64,000 nucleotides of DNA from Spirochaetota bacterium (GCA_025457915.1 JALOTL010000004.1:62001-126000), one strand, 5' to 3'; positions 50,470 to 59,415 are shown, numbered from the stretch's first letter. Made by a program: numbers and translations. The notes: generated from the sequence alone by a model not told the origin.

Positions 50470-50628
50470 ATGACACTTCCAGGGGGATGGGAACTTATAA
50501 TAATTGTTGCTGTCATAATCGTTGTTTTAGGCGGAAGCAAGGCCGCATCATCGATCAAAAACGCGGGCAGGGAAATCTACAAAGCTAAAAAGGAACTGGA
50601 CGATATAAAAGACATTGTAAAAAAATAG
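50470..50628 (+). CDS. tatA: Twin-arginine translocase TatA/E subunit
   Basis: 52 residues. The pattern is that of TatA: a short N-terminus with PGGWELIIIVAVIIVVLGG (single helix ending in Gly), then SKAASSIKNAGREIYKAKK as the amphipathic helix, and a charged Lys/Asp tail. The usual F-G pair after the helix is L-G-G here, as in some TatA/E variants. A strong GGAGG lies 5 bp before the ATG. It would build the pore of the Tat export system with the TatC encoded at 10569. It is followed 63 bp later by murA in the same direction. Confidence 0.86.
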   Translation: MTLPGGWELIIIVAVIIVVLGGSKAASSIKNAGREIYKAKKELDDIKDIVKK

Positions 50629-50691
50629 GGACACCACAAAGACGATAGTTTTTATGTTCACAAGTAATTCACATGCCTGGAGACGATCAAA

Positions 50692-51960
50692 TTGGACACA
50701 TATGAAATAACCGGAGGGAAAAAGCTCTCCGGAGATGTAACGGTTTCGGGGGCTAAAAACGCGGCCCTTCCCATAATAGTCGCCAGCCTCCTGGCTGACG
50801 GTGAAACCATCCTGAAAAACATACCGGATTTGATGGATATTAGAACCATAATCACCGCCATCGAGCACCTGGGCGCATCAACTGAATTCCATAAAGAGAA
50901 AAACACTCTTAAAATAAAGGTCGGGAACATCAAAAACGCGGACCTCCCCTATGATCTGATGAAGACCATGAGGGCGTCTTATTACGTAATGGGGCCCCTT
51001 CTCGCCAGGATCGGCGAGGCCGATGTATCGCTACCGGGCGGATGTGCGATCGGTGAAAGGCCGGTCGACATACACCTGGCCGGCTTCGAGGCCATGGGAG
51101 CGGTAATTAAACTCGAGCACGGCTATATAAAGGCCAGGGCCAAATCCCTGAAGGGCGCGGAATATACCATGAGAAAGATATCCGTCGGCGCCACGGCCAA
51201 TATCATGATGGCAGCGGTTCTCGCCTCCGGCCGTACGGTTCTTGAAAATTGCGCAATGGAGCCGGACGTTGTAGACCTCGGAAACTTTCTATTAAAGATG
51301 GGCGCCAGGATATCCGGCCTCGGAACGGAAAGGATAGAAATAGAGGGCGTAAAAAAGCTCAATCCGGTGGAATACAGCATAATTCCGGACAGGATCGAGG
51401 CCGGGACTTTTCTCCTCGCAGGAGCCATAACCAGGGGCAAAATAAAGGTGTCCAGGGTGGTCCCGGAACATATCGGCGCCCTTACGGACACCCTCGAGGA
51501 GATTGGATTCCGCCTGGAAAAGGGCCCCGACTGGGTTAAAATCAGCCCATCGCAAAAACTTCAGGGCACGAAGATCAAAACCCTGCCTTTTCCCGGTTTT
51601 CCCACCGACCTCCAGGCGCCAATAATGTCGGTTTTCACCACCATACCGGGGATCAACGTGATAATAGAGACAATTTTTGAAAACAGGTTCACTCATGTCG
51701 GGGAGCTGAGGAGAATGGGAGGGGATATTACAATAGAAGGAAACGTGGCGATAATTAAAGGCGTGAAAGGCCTGTCCGCAGCCCCGGTCATGATGTCGGA
51801 CCTCAGGGCAGGCGCCTCCCTCGTACTTGCCGGACTCGCGGCAAAAGGTAAGACCGAAATCAGAAGGATTTACCATTCCGACAGGGGTTATGAAAAATTA
51901 TCTGAAAAGTTACAGGCGCTTGGTGCCGATATTGTAAGGGTAAGGGGAGGCAATCCTTAG
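50692..51960 (+). CDS. murA: UDP-N-acetylglucosamine 1-carboxyvinyltransferase
   Basis: 422 residues, the standard MurA length. Key residues visible: K22 in SGAKNAALPI and the PEP-binding cysteine C118 in LPGGCAIGERPVDIH (the fosfomycin target). ILDRIEAGTF-type (IIPDRIEAGTFLLA) and GFPTDLQAPIMSV motifs are present. It catalyses the first committed step of peptidoglycan synthesis. The TTG start at 50692 is supported by GGAG 9 bp upstream and by the family N-terminus MDTYEITGG. It lies between tatA and a flagellar rod gene on one likely transcript, with 36 bp to the latter. Confidence 0.97.
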   Translation: MDTYEITGGKKLSGDVTVSGAKNAALPIIVASLLADGETILKNIPDLMDIRTIITAIEHLGASTEFHKEKNTLKIKVGNIKNADLPYDLMKTMRASYYVMGPLLARIGEADVSLPGGCAIGERPVDIHLAGFEAMGAVIKLEHGYIKARAKSLKGAEYTMRKISVGATANIMMAAVLASGRTVLENCAMEPDVVDLGNFLLKMGARISGLGTERIEIEGVKKLNPVEYSIIPDRIEAGTFLLAGAITRGKIKVSRVVPEHIGALTDTLEEIGFRLEKGPDWVKISPSQKLQGTKIKTLPFPGFPTDLQAPIMSVFTTIPGINVIIETIFENRFTHVGELRRMGGDITIEGNVAIIKGVKGLSAAPVMMSDLRAGASLVLAGLAAKGKTEIRRIYHSDRGYEKLSEKLQALGADIVRVRGGNP

Positions 51961-51996
51961 ACCCAGGGCCTCTCCATCCTATACGGGGGTTCCCAG

Positions 51997-52833
51997 ATGG
52001 TAAAAGGCATTTATACCGGCGCAAGCGCCATGATCGCCCAGCAGGCCAAGATGGACGTTGTTTCCAACAACCTCGCCAATGTCGATAAAACAGGGTTCAA
52101 ACGGGACCTTGCCATTTTCAAGGCCTTTCCAGACATGCTCATCAGGCGCGTCAACGAAAGCGGGCTCGGGATCGTTCCGGCCGGTTCATACGACAACATG
52201 CCCATAGTCGGCAAACTGGGAACGGGTGTAGAGGTAAACGAAGTCTTCACGGAGTTCGAACAGGGAGCGCTCCAGAGGACGGAAAACAACCTTGACCTGG
52301 CCCTGGACGGCAGGGGATTTTTTACCGTCCAGACCGAACGCGGGGAAAGGTATACCAGGGACGGTGGATTCACAATCAACCAGGACGGGGTCATGGTTAC
52401 CAAGAACGGGAACCCGGTCATGGGTGAAAACGGCATCATCATACTCCAGCACAACAACTTCATGATAAACGAAAGGGGCGAGGTCCTGGTAAACAATGCG
52501 CTCTCAAGGGAGCCCAGGGACGTCGTAAGCATGCAAAACAACGATTGGAATGATCCGGTCGTGATTGACAGGCTTAAGCTCGTCGATTTTGAAAAGATAC
52601 GCGAACTCAAGAAAGAGGGGGACTCGCTGTACAGGGAAACCGAATACTCGGGCCCTCCCCTGCCACCCGAAAACCTCAAGGTGGAGCAGGGATTTCTCGA
52701 AAAATCCAATGTCAGCATCATACGGGAGATGGTGGACATGATAGAGGTCCAGAGAAGCTACGAGGCCAACCAGAAAACCATACAGACGCACGACCAGGAA
52801 CTGGGCAGGCTGATCAGCGAAGTGGGCCGATAG
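51997..52833 (+). CDS. Flagellar basal-body rod/hook family protein (FlgF/FlgG-like)
   Basis: 278 residues. It begins with the family N-terminus MVKGIYTGASAMIAQQAKMDVVSNNLANVDKTGFKRD. The mid-domain motif NLDLALDGRGFFTVQTERGERYTRDG and the C-terminus EKSNVSIIREMVDMIEVQRSYEANQKTIQTHDQ, with heptad hydrophobic residues, belong to FlgF/FlgG. FlgF is favoured by size (about 250-280) but FlgG is not excluded. It would form part of the periplasmic flagellar rod. It follows murA by 36 bp, with GGGGG before ATG. No second rod gene follows, because the next gene is on the opposite strand. Confidence 0.88.
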   Translation: MVKGIYTGASAMIAQQAKMDVVSNNLANVDKTGFKRDLAIFKAFPDMLIRRVNESGLGIVPAGSYDNMPIVGKLGTGVEVNEVFTEFEQGALQRTENNLDLALDGRGFFTVQTERGERYTRDGGFTINQDGVMVTKNGNPVMGENGIIILQHNNFMINERGEVLVNNALSREPRDVVSMQNNDWNDPVVIDRLKLVDFEKIRELKKEGDSLYRETEYSGPPLPPENLKVEQGFLEKSNVSIIREMVDMIEVQRSYEANQKTIQTHDQELGRLISEVGR

Positions 52834-52834
52834 T

Positions 52835-53452
52835 TTAATAATCTTCCAGGGCGGCCTTCCTGTCGCCGAATTCTCTCATGATGCAGTAGCTCGAGTAATA
52901 ATATACCTCCCTGGCAAGAAATCCAACCTTGCTGAACCAGCTCCTGTAAAGACTGGTCGGGGTCGGGGCCTGTACGGCGTCCATCCCGAAATCGCCTGCG
53001 ATTTTCATGGCCCTCATCATGTGGAGCGGATCGCTTACGATGAGCATTTTTTTCAGCCCGTTCTTCCTGCAGATCTCGTTCGCGAAATAGAGGTTCTGCA
53101 TGGTGGTCCTGGACCTGGTCTCGAGCAGGATGTCCTTTTCCGGTATCTCCTTGTCCATTACGGCGTAATTCCTGGCGACGATCGATTCGGGGGGTTCGTT
53201 CCTGCTGTCCCTTGCGCCGGTAAATATGATTTTCCCCACGTAACCGTTTTTATAAAGCCAGACGGCGTGGTTGATCCTCTCCCTGAAAACAGGCGATGGG
53301 TCGCTTCCCCATGAGGCCGCTCCCAGCACCACTGCGACATCGCCGCGGCCGCCAGGATCCGAGGAAAAATTATATATCCGCCAGGCCAGGTAAACAGGCG
53401 GCAGAAAAATAACCGTCAGCAATACGGCCAGAAGTTTCTTCATTAACGACAT
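52835..53452 (-). CDS. YdcF/SanA-like DUF218 membrane protein
   Basis: 205 residues with one N-terminal membrane segment (about 6-24). The DUF218 domain follows: DVAVVLGAASWGSDPSPVFRERI, IIFTGARDSRNEPPESIVARNYAV, ETRSRTTMQNLYFANEI and MLIVSDPLHMMRAMKIA. These are the conserved blocks of the YdcF/SanA/ElyC family, whose members act in envelope integrity, probably on undecaprenyl-linked intermediates. It converges on the rod gene with a 1-bp gap and is downstream of nifS (48 bp), possibly as the last gene of that transcript. Confidence 0.85.
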   Translation of the reverse strand: MSLMKKLLAVLLTVIFLPPVYLAWRIYNFSSDPGGRGDVAVVLGAASWGSDPSPVFRERINHAVWLYKNGYVGKIIFTGARDSRNEPPESIVARNYAVMDKEIPEKDILLETRSRTTMQNLYFANEICRKNGLKKMLIVSDPLHMMRAMKIAGDFGMDAVQAPTPTSLYRSWFSKVGFLAREVYYYSSYCIMREFGDRKAALEDY

Positions 53453-53500
53453 CTTTTAATTGTTGTGTTCCAAATAATTTTAAACGACTTTCATTCCATT

Positions 53501-54706
53501 TCAGGTCTTGGCCTGCAGGTTTACCGGCGCTGGTTCCTGCTTAGCGCTGTCCCAGTAGGGCGATATCTCCAGGAGCCTGTTGACTATCCCCGGGATGACG
53601 GATATGACGTAATCGATCTCTTCACCGGTCGTAAACCTGCTCAGGCTGAACCTGATCGAACCGTGCGCGGAGGTAAATGGAACGCCCATGGCCCTGAGAA
53701 CATGCGATGGCTCCAGCGATCCTGAAGAGCATGCCGATCCGGATGATGCCGATACCCCGGCCTGATCGAGGTACAGCAGTATGGCCTCGCCCTCAATGAA
53801 CTCGAAGCCGATGTTGGTAGTGTTCGGGACCCTGTTCTCCGCGGACCCGTTCAGCATCGAGTTCTTGAACATGCCGAGGACCGTTTTTTCGAGCCTGTCC
53901 CTCATCGACGCCATCTTCTTCATTTCCCCGGGACGGGAAAGATGAGCTGCAGCCATCTCCGCGGCCTTACCGATGCCGACTATGCCCGGAACGTTTTCGG
54001 TCCCTGGCCTTCTGCCCTTCTCCTGGTGCCCGCCGTAAAGGATGGGACGTATCCTGGTACCCCTCCTGACGTAAAGCACGCCCACCCCCTTCGGCGCGTG
54101 GAATTTATGCCCGGATATGCTGAGCAGATCGCAATTGATCCTGTTGACGTCGATGGGGACCTTCCCGGCCGCCTGCACCGCGTCAACATGGAATGGAACC
54201 CCCCTTTCCCTGAGAAAGGCCCCGATCTTCTCCACCGGGAATATTACGCCCGTTTCATTGTTGGCGTACATGATCGAGACAATCGCCGTGTCGTCGTCGA
54301 CTGAATCCATCAGGTATTCCAGGTCCAGCGTGCCGTTTCTGTCGACAGGGACATGGGTAATCCTGTAGCCGTCCCGTTCGAGCTTATTGCACAGGGCGAC
54401 TACCGCGGGGTGCTCGACCCTTGATGTGATTATATGCTTTTTATTGGTATAATACGCGATTGTTCCGGAGATGGCAAGATTGTCGCTTTCGGTTCCAGTG
54501 CCGGTGAACACGATTTCGTAATCATGGTCGGCCCCGAGGAAACCGGCCACTCTCTCCCTGGCCTTCTGTATCTCACTGCCGACGCTTCCGCCGAAACTGT
54601 GAATACTGGAGGGGTTTCCGTACCTGCCGGTAAAAAAAGGAAGGATGGCCTCAAGGACCTCAGGGTCAACCATCGTGGTAGCGTTGTTGTCCAGATAAAC
54701 CTGCAT
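53501..54706 (-). CDS. nifS: Cysteine desulfurase NifS/IscS
   Basis: 401-residue PLP enzyme of the group-I desulfurases. It begins MQVYLDNNATTMVDP. The PLP-lysine is K201 in SISGHKFHAPKG, and the persulphide cysteine C326 is in SSGSACSSGSLEPSHVL. It removes sulphur from cysteine and hands it to the NifU scaffold encoded directly upstream. The start is ATG at 54706, 48 bp after nifU. With nifU but no nitrogenase genes present, it is a housekeeping Fe-S assembly enzyme of the NIF-like type, as in epsilonproteobacteria. Confidence 0.95.
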   Translation of the reverse strand: MQVYLDNNATTMVDPEVLEAILPFFTGRYGNPSSIHSFGGSVGSEIQKARERVAGFLGADHDYEIVFTGTGTESDNLAISGTIAYYTNKKHIITSRVEHPAVVALCNKLERDGYRITHVPVDRNGTLDLEYLMDSVDDDTAIVSIMYANNETGVIFPVEKIGAFLRERGVPFHVDAVQAAGKVPIDVNRINCDLLSISGHKFHAPKGVGVLYVRRGTRIRPILYGGHQEKGRRPGTENVPGIVGIGKAAEMAAAHLSRPGEMKKMASMRDRLEKTVLGMFKNSMLNGSAENRVPNTTNIGFEFIEGEAILLYLDQAGVSASSGSACSSGSLEPSHVLRAMGVPFTSAHGSIRFSLSRFTTGEEIDYVISVIPGIVNRLLEISPYWDSAKQEPAPVNLQAKT

Positions 54707-54754
54707 CGTAGATCTCCGTTAAGATAATTTATTATGCCCGCTCATGCAATACGG

Positions 54755-55606
54755 CTAATCCCTTCCCGCCTCGAAGACGAGCATGTCGTCCTCCACGAAC
54801 TCCCTGAGCTTGTCCTCCACGAAATTCTTCAGGGTCAAGTCCGAGAGCCTGCAGTTCGCGCAGCTGCCCCTCAGCGCCACGTAGACCTTCTTCCCGTCTA
54901 TGTCCACGAGGTCTATGTTGCCGCCGTCCTTCTGGAGCTCCGGCCTTATCACGTTGGCTATCGTATCCTCCACCAGCTGCAGCCGCTTGATGTTCGTAAG
55001 CGGTTTTTTTTCGGCGGGCCTGTCCGCCGACTCTGCGAATTTTTTCAGCTCGTCGCTTATTATGTCCTCGATCCTCGGTATGCAGGACCCGCAGGCGCCG
55101 CCGGCCTTGGTGTAATTGGTCACGTCCTCCACGGTCTTGAGCTTGTTCTCGGAGATGACCTTGCGAATAAGCTTGTCCGTCACCCCGAAGCAGTGGCAGA
55201 TGATTTCGCCATCGGTGTCTTCCGAGTGCGAGATGTCCTCCCCCCTCCACTTTGCGATGGCCTTGTCGAGCGCCTCGTTGCCCATGACCGAACAGTGCAT
55301 TTTTTCCTCCGGAAGGCCGCCCAGGAAGTCCGCGATGTCCCTGTTCGTGATCTTCCTGGCCTCTTCAACCGTCCTGCCCTTTATCATTTCGGTAAGCGCG
55401 GACGAGGAAGCGATCGCGCTGCCGCATCCGAAGGTCTCGAACTTGGCGTCCGTGATGACGTCGTTCGCGTCGATTTTAAGGTAGAGCTTCAGCGCGTCGC
55501 CGCAGACGATGCTCCCAACCTCGACGACTACGTCCGCGTCGCTGATGCTCCCGACGTTTCTGGGATTGGTATAGAGTTCCTTGACCTTGTCGGTATAATT
55601 CCACAT
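54755..55606 (-). CDS. nifU: Iron-sulphur cluster scaffold NifU, three-domain type
   Basis: 283 residues. The IscU-like domain has C35, C61 and C105 (GSIVCGDALKL, TFGCGSAI, MHCSVMG). The central [2Fe-2S] domain has C137, C139, C172 and C175 (ICHCFG and GACGSC). The C-terminal Nfu domain has C249 and C252 in LRGSCANCRLS. This is the complete Azotobacter-type domain order. It starts at 55606 behind GGAGG and a consensus promoter (listed separately), and is followed by nifS. All nine expected cysteines are present, so it should be functional. Confidence 0.96.
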   Translation of the reverse strand: MWNYTDKVKELYTNPRNVGSISDADVVVEVGSIVCGDALKLYLKIDANDVITDAKFETFGCGSAIASSSALTEMIKGRTVEEARKITNRDIADFLGGLPEEKMHCSVMGNEALDKAIAKWRGEDISHSEDTDGEIICHCFGVTDKLIRKVISENKLKTVEDVTNYTKAGGACGSCIPRIEDIISDELKKFAESADRPAEKKPLTNIKRLQLVEDTIANVIRPELQKDGGNIDLVDIDGKKVYVALRGSCANCRLSDLTLKNFVEDKLREFVEDDMLVFEAGRD

Positions 55607-55632
55607 TTCAAAAACCTCCGCCGTGAAAAAAT

Positions 55633-55662
55633 AATATAATAACTATTCCGCGTCGTTGTCAA
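55633..55662 (-). promoter_or_regulatory. Consensus promoter of nifU-nifS
   Basis: On the minus strand TTGACA (55662-55657), an 18-bp spacer and TATATT (55638-55633, five of six matches to TATAAT). The start would be near 55626, about 20 bp before the nifU ATG. It separates nifUS transcription from rrf2. Confidence 0.62.
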
Positions 55663-55755
55663 TAAATTACTCGTCCGGATGGATTCGTGAACCTCCTCCC
55701 GATTGTCCAGGGGCGGATTGAATTCCGCGGTTTTTGCATAAAACCTTTTTTTAAA

Positions 55756-56199
55756 TCAGATGGAATAATCATCAACGCTTCCTGACCTTTTCTTCTTGTG
55801 CTTTTCAACAAGGTCCTCGAGCGAAATATTTCCAAGATAATCCGAAAGAAGGGCACTCATATCTTCCCATACCTCCCGGGTTATACAGGCCCCCGACCTG
55901 TTGCAGACGCCGGGGTTCTTTACGCAGTCAACCAGGCTTATATCGCCCTCAAGCGGCTCGACGATTTCCCTGATGGTTATTTCAGAAGCGGGTCTTGCCA
56001 GGATATAGCCCCCGTGGGCGCCCCTGAAGGTTGTCACCAGTCCGCTTGCCTTCAGCGGTATTATGATCTGGCTGAGATACTTTTCAGAAATCTCCTCCGA
56101 AAGGGCGATCTGCTTTAAGAAAATTGGCCCCTTCTTATCGCTGGCACCCAGCGCCACCATAAGCCTGACGCCATATCTTGAACGGGTAGAAAGCCTCAT
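55756..56199 (-). CDS. Rrf2-family (IscR-like) transcriptional regulator
   Basis: 147 residues. The N-terminal winged helix (MRLSTRSRYGVRLMVALGA, then LKQIALSEEISEKYLSQIIIPL, then GLVTTFRGAHGGYIL) is characteristic of Rrf2. The cluster-binding cysteines C92, C99 and C105 (CVKNPGVC, CNRSGAC) are present, so it probably carries an Fe-S cluster and senses cluster supply. Position beside nifUS makes it their likely regulator. The promoter region before it holds an inverted repeat suggestive of autoregulation. Confidence 0.93.
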   Translation of the reverse strand: MRLSTRSRYGVRLMVALGASDKKGPIFLKQIALSEEISEKYLSQIIIPLKASGLVTTFRGAHGGYILARPASEITIREIVEPLEGDISLVDCVKNPGVCNRSGACITREVWEDMSALLSDYLGNISLEDLVEKHKKKRSGSVDDYSI

Positions 56200-56222
56200 A
56201 TGAGTAATCCTTTTTTATAAAT

Positions 56223-56261
56223 ATACTATTTATTTAATCGTTTTAGTAGTATTTTTGTCAA
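56223..56261 (-). promoter_or_regulatory. Promoter region of rrf2 with inverted repeat
   Basis: TTGACA on the minus strand (56261-56256) lies beside ATACTA (56223-56228) and TAGTAT (56247-56252), an inverted pair 18 bp apart covering the expected -10 region. It may be an Rrf2 operator; the spacing does not match the classic IscR boxes. Confidence 0.4.
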
Positions 56262-56343
56262 ATATTTATTTGCTCAAGCCATTATTTGAATTTCCCGGCA
56301 CTTTATCATTGACAATCCAGCGTACATTTTTCTGATTTTATAT

Positions 56344-57225
56344 ATGCCCGATGCATATGACGATTATTATAAAATGCTGACCCACAGGACCGGAATCATA
56401 CTCGGCCCAGAAGTCATGGATGCGCTTTCCGGAACAAGGGTTATAATTTTCGGTATCGGTGGCGTCGGAAGCTGGTGCGCCGAAAGCCTGATCAGAACGG
56501 GAATCAGGCATATTACCATTGTAGATTCCGACATCATTTCGCCCACCAATTCGAACAGACAGATACAGGCGGTTTATTCAAACACCGGCAAATCAAAGGT
56601 CGAGGAGCTGAAAAAAAGACTTAACGACATCAATCCCCTGGCGGAAATCCATGCGGTACATTCGTCCTACGATGAATCCACATCCGGCAATTTCAATCTT
56701 TCATCATTTGATTACGTGATAGACGCAATCGACAGCCTGAAAAACAAGATCCTGCTCATCGAGAACTGCATCGGATCCGGAGTGAGATTCTATTCTTCCA
56801 TGGGAGCGGGCGCAAAAACCGATCCGACCAGGATAAAAATCGACCCGATATCCAGGACAAGAATATGCCCGCTGGCCAGGCTCGTAAGAAGCGGCCTCAG
56901 AAAGAAAAAACTGCCGCTGGATTTCCTCTGCGTTTACAGCGATGAGGACCCCGTGTCAACGGCTGACATTCCTGAAAATCCTGAAAAAAAAACCGACATC
57001 ACGGAAAAAAGGGCCGCGTTTGCGATGGAAACCGGCAAAAAAGCCGTCGACTGGAGCGGCGGAAGAAAAAAACCCATCGGCTCACTCGTCCATGTTACCG
57101 CCGTATTCGGAATGATGCTGTCGGGCCTGGTAATAAACGACGTGAGAAATTTCGTCACTCGCGGTCATGCTGACGCCTTCCCGTCTTCACCGGCAAACGG
57201 CTCCCAATTGGAGCATAAAAAATAA
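56344..57225 (+). CDS. tcdA: tRNA threonylcarbamoyladenosine dehydratase (TcdA/CsdL-like)
   Basis: 293-residue ThiF/E1-like protein. The nucleotide loop GIGGVG (residues 37-42) lies in VIIFGIGGVGSWCAESLIRTG, with DxDxIxxxNxNRQ (VDSDIISPTNSNRQIQA) and DAIDSLKNKILLI following. This matches TcdA, which cyclises the ct6A modification of tRNA position 37, more closely than ThiF or MoeB. It lacks the C-terminal CxxC zinc pair of MoeB. The gene is divergent from rrf2. In other bacteria tcdA neighbours a cysteine desulfurase (csdA-csdE), and here it is close to nifS. Confidence 0.83.
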   Translation: MPDAYDDYYKMLTHRTGIILGPEVMDALSGTRVIIFGIGGVGSWCAESLIRTGIRHITIVDSDIISPTNSNRQIQAVYSNTGKSKVEELKKRLNDINPLAEIHAVHSSYDESTSGNFNLSSFDYVIDAIDSLKNKILLIENCIGSGVRFYSSMGAGAKTDPTRIKIDPISRTRICPLARLVRSGLRKKKLPLDFLCVYSDEDPVSTADIPENPEKKTDITEKRAAFAMETGKKAVDWSGGRKKPIGSLVHVTAVFGMMLSGLVINDVRNFVTRGHADAFPSSPANGSQLEHKK

Positions 57226-57361
57226 TTCACGTCCTCGCTAAATGAATTGACTTAATGAATAATTATAATATAAATTTTATACACAAAAAATCGTCTTGAT
57301 GTATCAAATTTTTTTCCGGGAACCCGGCCGGGTTTTACCGGAAAACCGCATGGGAGCCCCA

Positions 57362-59248
57362 ATGAGGAAGAAGGACTCAAAGGAAACCGAAAACAAAACC
57401 GCCGAAGGCTCTTCCGGATCCCTGCAGCAGGAGTGCGAAAAGTACAGGTACATATTCGAAAAATCCCCCACCTTCACCATGATCCTGGATACATACGGAA
57501 CGGTCATCGAATTCAACGAGGCCGGCGAAAAAATATACGGATACAGGTCCGAAGGTGAACCCCTTCATTTCCTTGATTTCATACATGAAAACGAGACCGA
57601 ACATACCAGTAGATTCTTCATTCTCCTGATTGAAGAAGCGAAAAAAATCAAGAGATCATGGGACTGGAAAAAAATCGAGTCCGACGCGGCATACAGGGAA
57701 AAATGCTACATGGAAATCAACGGCCTGGGCGTCAGCCATGGAAGCACGAAGGCCTTCAACAAGGACAGGGACAGGGTGTTCGACCAGGAATTTAACGTGA
57801 ACCTTCTCGTCGACAGGACCACCCTCAAGATAAAGGGATTCATAATAACTTCGATCGACGTAACGGAAAGGAACCTCTATAAAACCAGGCTGGAGGAATC
57901 CAAGGAAAAATACAGGGAGCTCTTCCGTTCCATGCCGTTTTTCTCGATGGTGATCGACACAGAGGGAAGGGCCGTGGAATTCAACTACAGGTCGATGGCG
58001 GATTACGGAATAGAATCGGACGACCAGGTCGTTTACTTCACAGACTTCGTCCACAGAGACGACCATGACAAGGCGAAGAACCTCTTCATAAACCTTTACA
58101 CCGAGGCCAATGCGCTCAAGAACCTCTGGATCAACGAGAAAAGCATCACCAAGGAGGAATGCCTCAAGAGGCTCAGGGAGCTCGGGATCTGGAACGAACC
58201 GATTAAGCTGGCGAACAAAAAAGGAAACAGGACCTGGGAGACCGAATTCAGCGCCAAGCTCTGGATCAGCGTGTCGGATTTAAAAATAAAGGGCGCCCTC
58301 GTGTCGTCGCTGGACGTTACGGAGAGGAACCTGTACAGGATAAAGCTCGAGGAATCGGAAAAAAAGTACAGGGAGCTCGTCGAGAAAAAAACGAGGGACA
58401 TCATTTTCTCCCTCGATTCGGAGGGTAAATTCCTGACCGCGAACAGGAACATGACCGACAAGCTGGGATATATTGAAAATAAAATCATCGGCATCGACAT
58501 AATCGAGATATTATACAGCGGGACCCTTGACGAAGACCAGATAAACATCGAGATCTTCAGGGAAAACCTTGAAAAAGTCCTGAAAAAGGGAGAAAAAAGC
58601 ATCAGGTTCAACGCGGTCTGCAACCACAAGTTTCTCGGGGAGCCGGTGACCCTCCAGTTCAAGCTCGACCCCATCATGGAAAACGGCAGAATAAACGGCG
58701 TCATGGGTTTCGCAACGGAGATCTCGGACGACCCGATAAGGCAGTACCTGATCGGAGAAAACCAGTCGTTTGAAATTGACAATAAGCTCACCCTGGCGGA
58801 TGAAATCAGCTACAAGCTCACCAGGAATCTCCAGAAGCATTTTCCCAAGGGAAAGGTGGACCTGCTCAGGCTCGGCCTCAGGGAGATGATAGTGAACGCG
58901 ATAGAGCACGGGAACCTCGGGATAACCTATGACGAAAAAACGAACGCCCTTGAAAACAATACCTATCACAGCCTGCTGAGGGAAAGGCAGTATGGAACGG
59001 AATCATCCGCTAAAAAGGTCTGGATCGGTTATGAGCTTACCGGGAAAATGGTGAAGTATACCGTGAGGGACTGCGGCGGCGGGTTCAATTATAAAGACAT
59101 ACTGGAAGCAGACTCAAACGACATCAACAACATCATGAGCCAGCACGGCAGGGGAATAATCATCACCCGCTCCATCTTCGACGAGCTGAAATACAACAAG
59201 GAAGGAAACGAAGTTATCATGGTTACCTATACCGACCGTCCCGAATAA
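57362..59248 (+). CDS. Triple-PAS protein with GHKL (RsbW-like) ATPase domain
   Basis: 628 residues from ATG 57362, preferred over earlier in-frame starts because GGGAG lies 5 bp before it. Three PAS domains occupy roughly 20-155, 175-320 and 335-460. The first two are clearly similar and both end with the PAC motif DVTERNLY. The C-terminal GHKL ATPase has an N-box LREMIVNAIEHGN and G-boxes DCGGGF and GRGIIITRS. No dimerisation/phospho-histidine domain is seen, so this is an anti-sigma/serine-kinase-type (RsbW/SpoIIAB-like) module rather than a histidine kinase. A cytoplasmic sensor is inferred. It lies 199 bp upstream of the hook genes and may regulate flagellar or stress output. Confidence 0.82.
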   Translation: MRKKDSKETENKTAEGSSGSLQQECEKYRYIFEKSPTFTMILDTYGTVIEFNEAGEKIYGYRSEGEPLHFLDFIHENETEHTSRFFILLIEEAKKIKRSWDWKKIESDAAYREKCYMEINGLGVSHGSTKAFNKDRDRVFDQEFNVNLLVDRTTLKIKGFIITSIDVTERNLYKTRLEESKEKYRELFRSMPFFSMVIDTEGRAVEFNYRSMADYGIESDDQVVYFTDFVHRDDHDKAKNLFINLYTEANALKNLWINEKSITKEECLKRLRELGIWNEPIKLANKKGNRTWETEFSAKLWISVSDLKIKGALVSSLDVTERNLYRIKLEESEKKYRELVEKKTRDIIFSLDSEGKFLTANRNMTDKLGYIENKIIGIDIIEILYSGTLDEDQINIEIFRENLEKVLKKGEKSIRFNAVCNHKFLGEPVTLQFKLDPIMENGRINGVMGFATEISDDPIRQYLIGENQSFEIDNKLTLADEISYKLTRNLQKHFPKGKVDLLRLGLREMIVNAIEHGNLGITYDEKTNALENNTYHSLLRERQYGTESSAKKVWIGYELTGKMVKYTVRDCGGGFNYKDILEADSNDINNIMSQHGRGIIITRSIFDELKYNKEGNEVIMVTYTDRPE

Positions 59249-59415
59249 TCCCGCCGGATTCATAACCCTGTCGGCGGACCTGAAAAAATATCACGCTGAA
59301 CGTTCATTAGGCCCCATTATGTCTCTTTATGACCTTCCATGGCCGTTTTTAATCATTAAATGACCCGAATCAATCCATTTTTTACATTCAGTTTATTCCG
59401 GATCATATCGATATA

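Noticed and set aside
53501-55606. NifU and NifS as evidence of nitrogen fixation
   Set aside because: No nitrogenase structural or cofactor genes are present. Many bacteria use NIF-type proteins for general Fe-S assembly.
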